Under the pieces are notes generated by a model that was given only the letters and a program-made list of their open reading frames with translations, made no database searches and was not told the DNA's origin. A stretch of DNA of 16,680 bases from WLNJ01 sp037131165 (lineage in GTDB: Bacteria > Actinomycetota > Thermoleophilia > Solirubrobacterales > Solirubrobacteraceae). Numbering within the stretch: position 1 is the stretch's first letter; each line of letters opens with the position of its first letter. The translations under genes were made by a program, and so were the position numbers. Below are positions 15,929-16,680 of the stretch, piece by piece. The stretch lies in NCBI GenBank assembly GCA_037131165.1, contig JBAXRO010000041.1, positions 1 to 16,680 on the forward strand, written 5' to 3'.

Positions 15929-16680
15929 GCGAGGACCTCGGAGCAATTCAGCGCCTCGAACTCCTCGAGCCTGGGGGCGATTTCCTCCACCTCGACGAGG
16001 TCGGAGATCGCATCGGGGGTCTTGAGCCCGTCACCGGTGATCGCGGCGACGACCTTCTCCCCCGGGCCGAACGCCCCGCGCTCGGCCAGCTTCTTGAGCA
16101 CGGCGATCGTCACACCGCCTGCGGTCTCGGTGAAGACGCCTGTCGTCCTGGCGAGAAGGGCGATCCCCTGTCTGATCTCGTCGTCTGTGGCGGCCTCGAC
16201 GACGCCTCCTGTCCTGCGCGCCAACTCGATGGCGAACGGCCCGTCGGCGGGGTCGCCGATCGCCAGCGACCGGGCGATCGTGTCCGGCTTGACCGGGCGG
16301 CAGTGCTCGCTCCCGTCAGCGAACGCGGTTGCGACAGGTGAGCAGCCAGCCGCCTGCGCCCCGTGCATCGCGGGCAGGTCGCCCTCGACCAGCCCGCAGT
16401 CGCGCCATTCGTCGAATGCGTGGCCGATGCGGGTCATCAGCGATCCGCTCGCGATTGGCGAGACGAAGTGGTCCGGCAGGCTCCAGCCGAGCTGCTCGGC
16501 GACTTCGTAGGCGAGCGTCTTCGAGCCCTCTGCGTAGTAGGGCCGGAGGTTGACGTTGACGAACGCCCACGGACGATCGCCGGCGACCTCGCTGCAGAGC
16601 CGGTTGACCTCGTCATAGGTGCCCTTGACTCCGATCACCTTGGCGCCGTGGATCGAGGTCGCCGTGATCTTCTCCCGCTC
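15925..16680 (-). CDS. thrC: Threonine synthase, 5' end beyond window
   Basis: ThrC converts O-phosphohomoserine to threonine with PLP. The 251 residues present are the C-terminal part; the PLP lysine and N-terminal domain lie beyond the right edge. Visible motifs are VNVNLRPYYAEGSKTLAYE, PIASGSLMTRIGHAFDE (PLP phosphate region), GAQAAGCSPVATAF, SLAIGDPADGPFA, FTETAGGVT and TGDGLKTPDAI. They match the Streptomyces-type threonine synthase closely, from memory, rather than cysteine synthase. The frame remains open to the last base, with no start near the edge. The stop overlaps cysO. The pairing with a sulfur carrier makes a sulfhydrylase role worth excluding, but the motifs favour ThrC. Confidence 0.9.
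   Translation of the reverse strand, partial: EREKITATSIHGAKVIGVKGTYDEVNRLCSEVAGDRPWAFVNVNLRPYYAEGSKTLAYEVAEQLGWSLPDHFVSPIASGSLMTRIGHAFDEWRDCGLVEGDLPAMHGAQAAGCSPVATAFADGSEHCRPVKPDTIARSLAIGDPADGPFAIELARRTGGVVEAATDDEIRQGIALLARTTGVFTETAGGVTIAVLKKLAERGAFGPGEKVVAAITGDGLKTPDAISDLVEVEEIAPRLEEFEALNCSEVLA

Overview
This is a very GC-rich bacterial window with ordinary dense gene packing. Most genes start inside or next to the stop of the gene before them, and GTG and TTG starts are common. The presence of an mIHF-type nucleoid protein next to gmk, a CysO-like sulfur carrier and a threonine synthase of the Streptomyces type points to the phylum Actinomycetota. The NAD-linked (class 1B) dihydroorotate dehydrogenase with PyrK, and the form of mIHF, make the class Thermoleophilia (Solirubrobacterales/Gaiellales) my best guess. 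That placement is inferred from remembered family features, not from a database search. The content is core metabolism and information processing; there is no mobile element, prophage or CRISPR.

Layout, left to right. (1) nusA (cut by the left edge) and rimP lie on the minus strand, with a hairpin-rich leader. (2) A small plus-strand gene for an unknown protein follows; it looks leaderless. (3) Positions 1925-14730 hold a long minus-strand run. In transcription order it reads rnz, pyrR, pyrB, pyrC, an isochorismatase-family hydrolase, carA, carB, pyrK, pyrD, mihF, gmk, rpoZ, coaBC. (4) On the plus strand are tRNA-Arg(CCG) and, directly abutting it, a MenH-like alpha/beta hydrolase. (5) On the minus strand are thrC (cut by the right edge) and a CysO/MoaD-like sulfur carrier that overlaps it.

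The pyrimidine genes encode de novo synthesis from glutamine and bicarbonate as far as orotate: carbamoyl phosphate (CarAB), carbamoyl aspartate (PyrB), dihydroorotate (PyrC), orotate (PyrDK). pyrE and pyrF are not in the window, although pyrF often sits between pyrD and mihF in actinobacteria. Six consecutive junctions from pyrR to pyrD are overlaps or near-contacts that favour coupled translation. The 49-base gap before pyrR holds an RNA hairpin that fits the PyrR-binding loop and buries the pyrR ribosome binding site, so the run is probably under PyrR/UMP translational control. Downstream of the pyr genes are GMP kinase, RNA polymerase omega and coenzyme A synthesis.

The points most worth a second look are the PyrR-loop/SD overlap, the tRNA whose 3' end touches the start codon of the hydrolase gene, the hydrolase inserted in the pyr operon, and a CarB lacking about 43 residues of its oligomerization domain. 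I did not see a clearly new multi-gene system.
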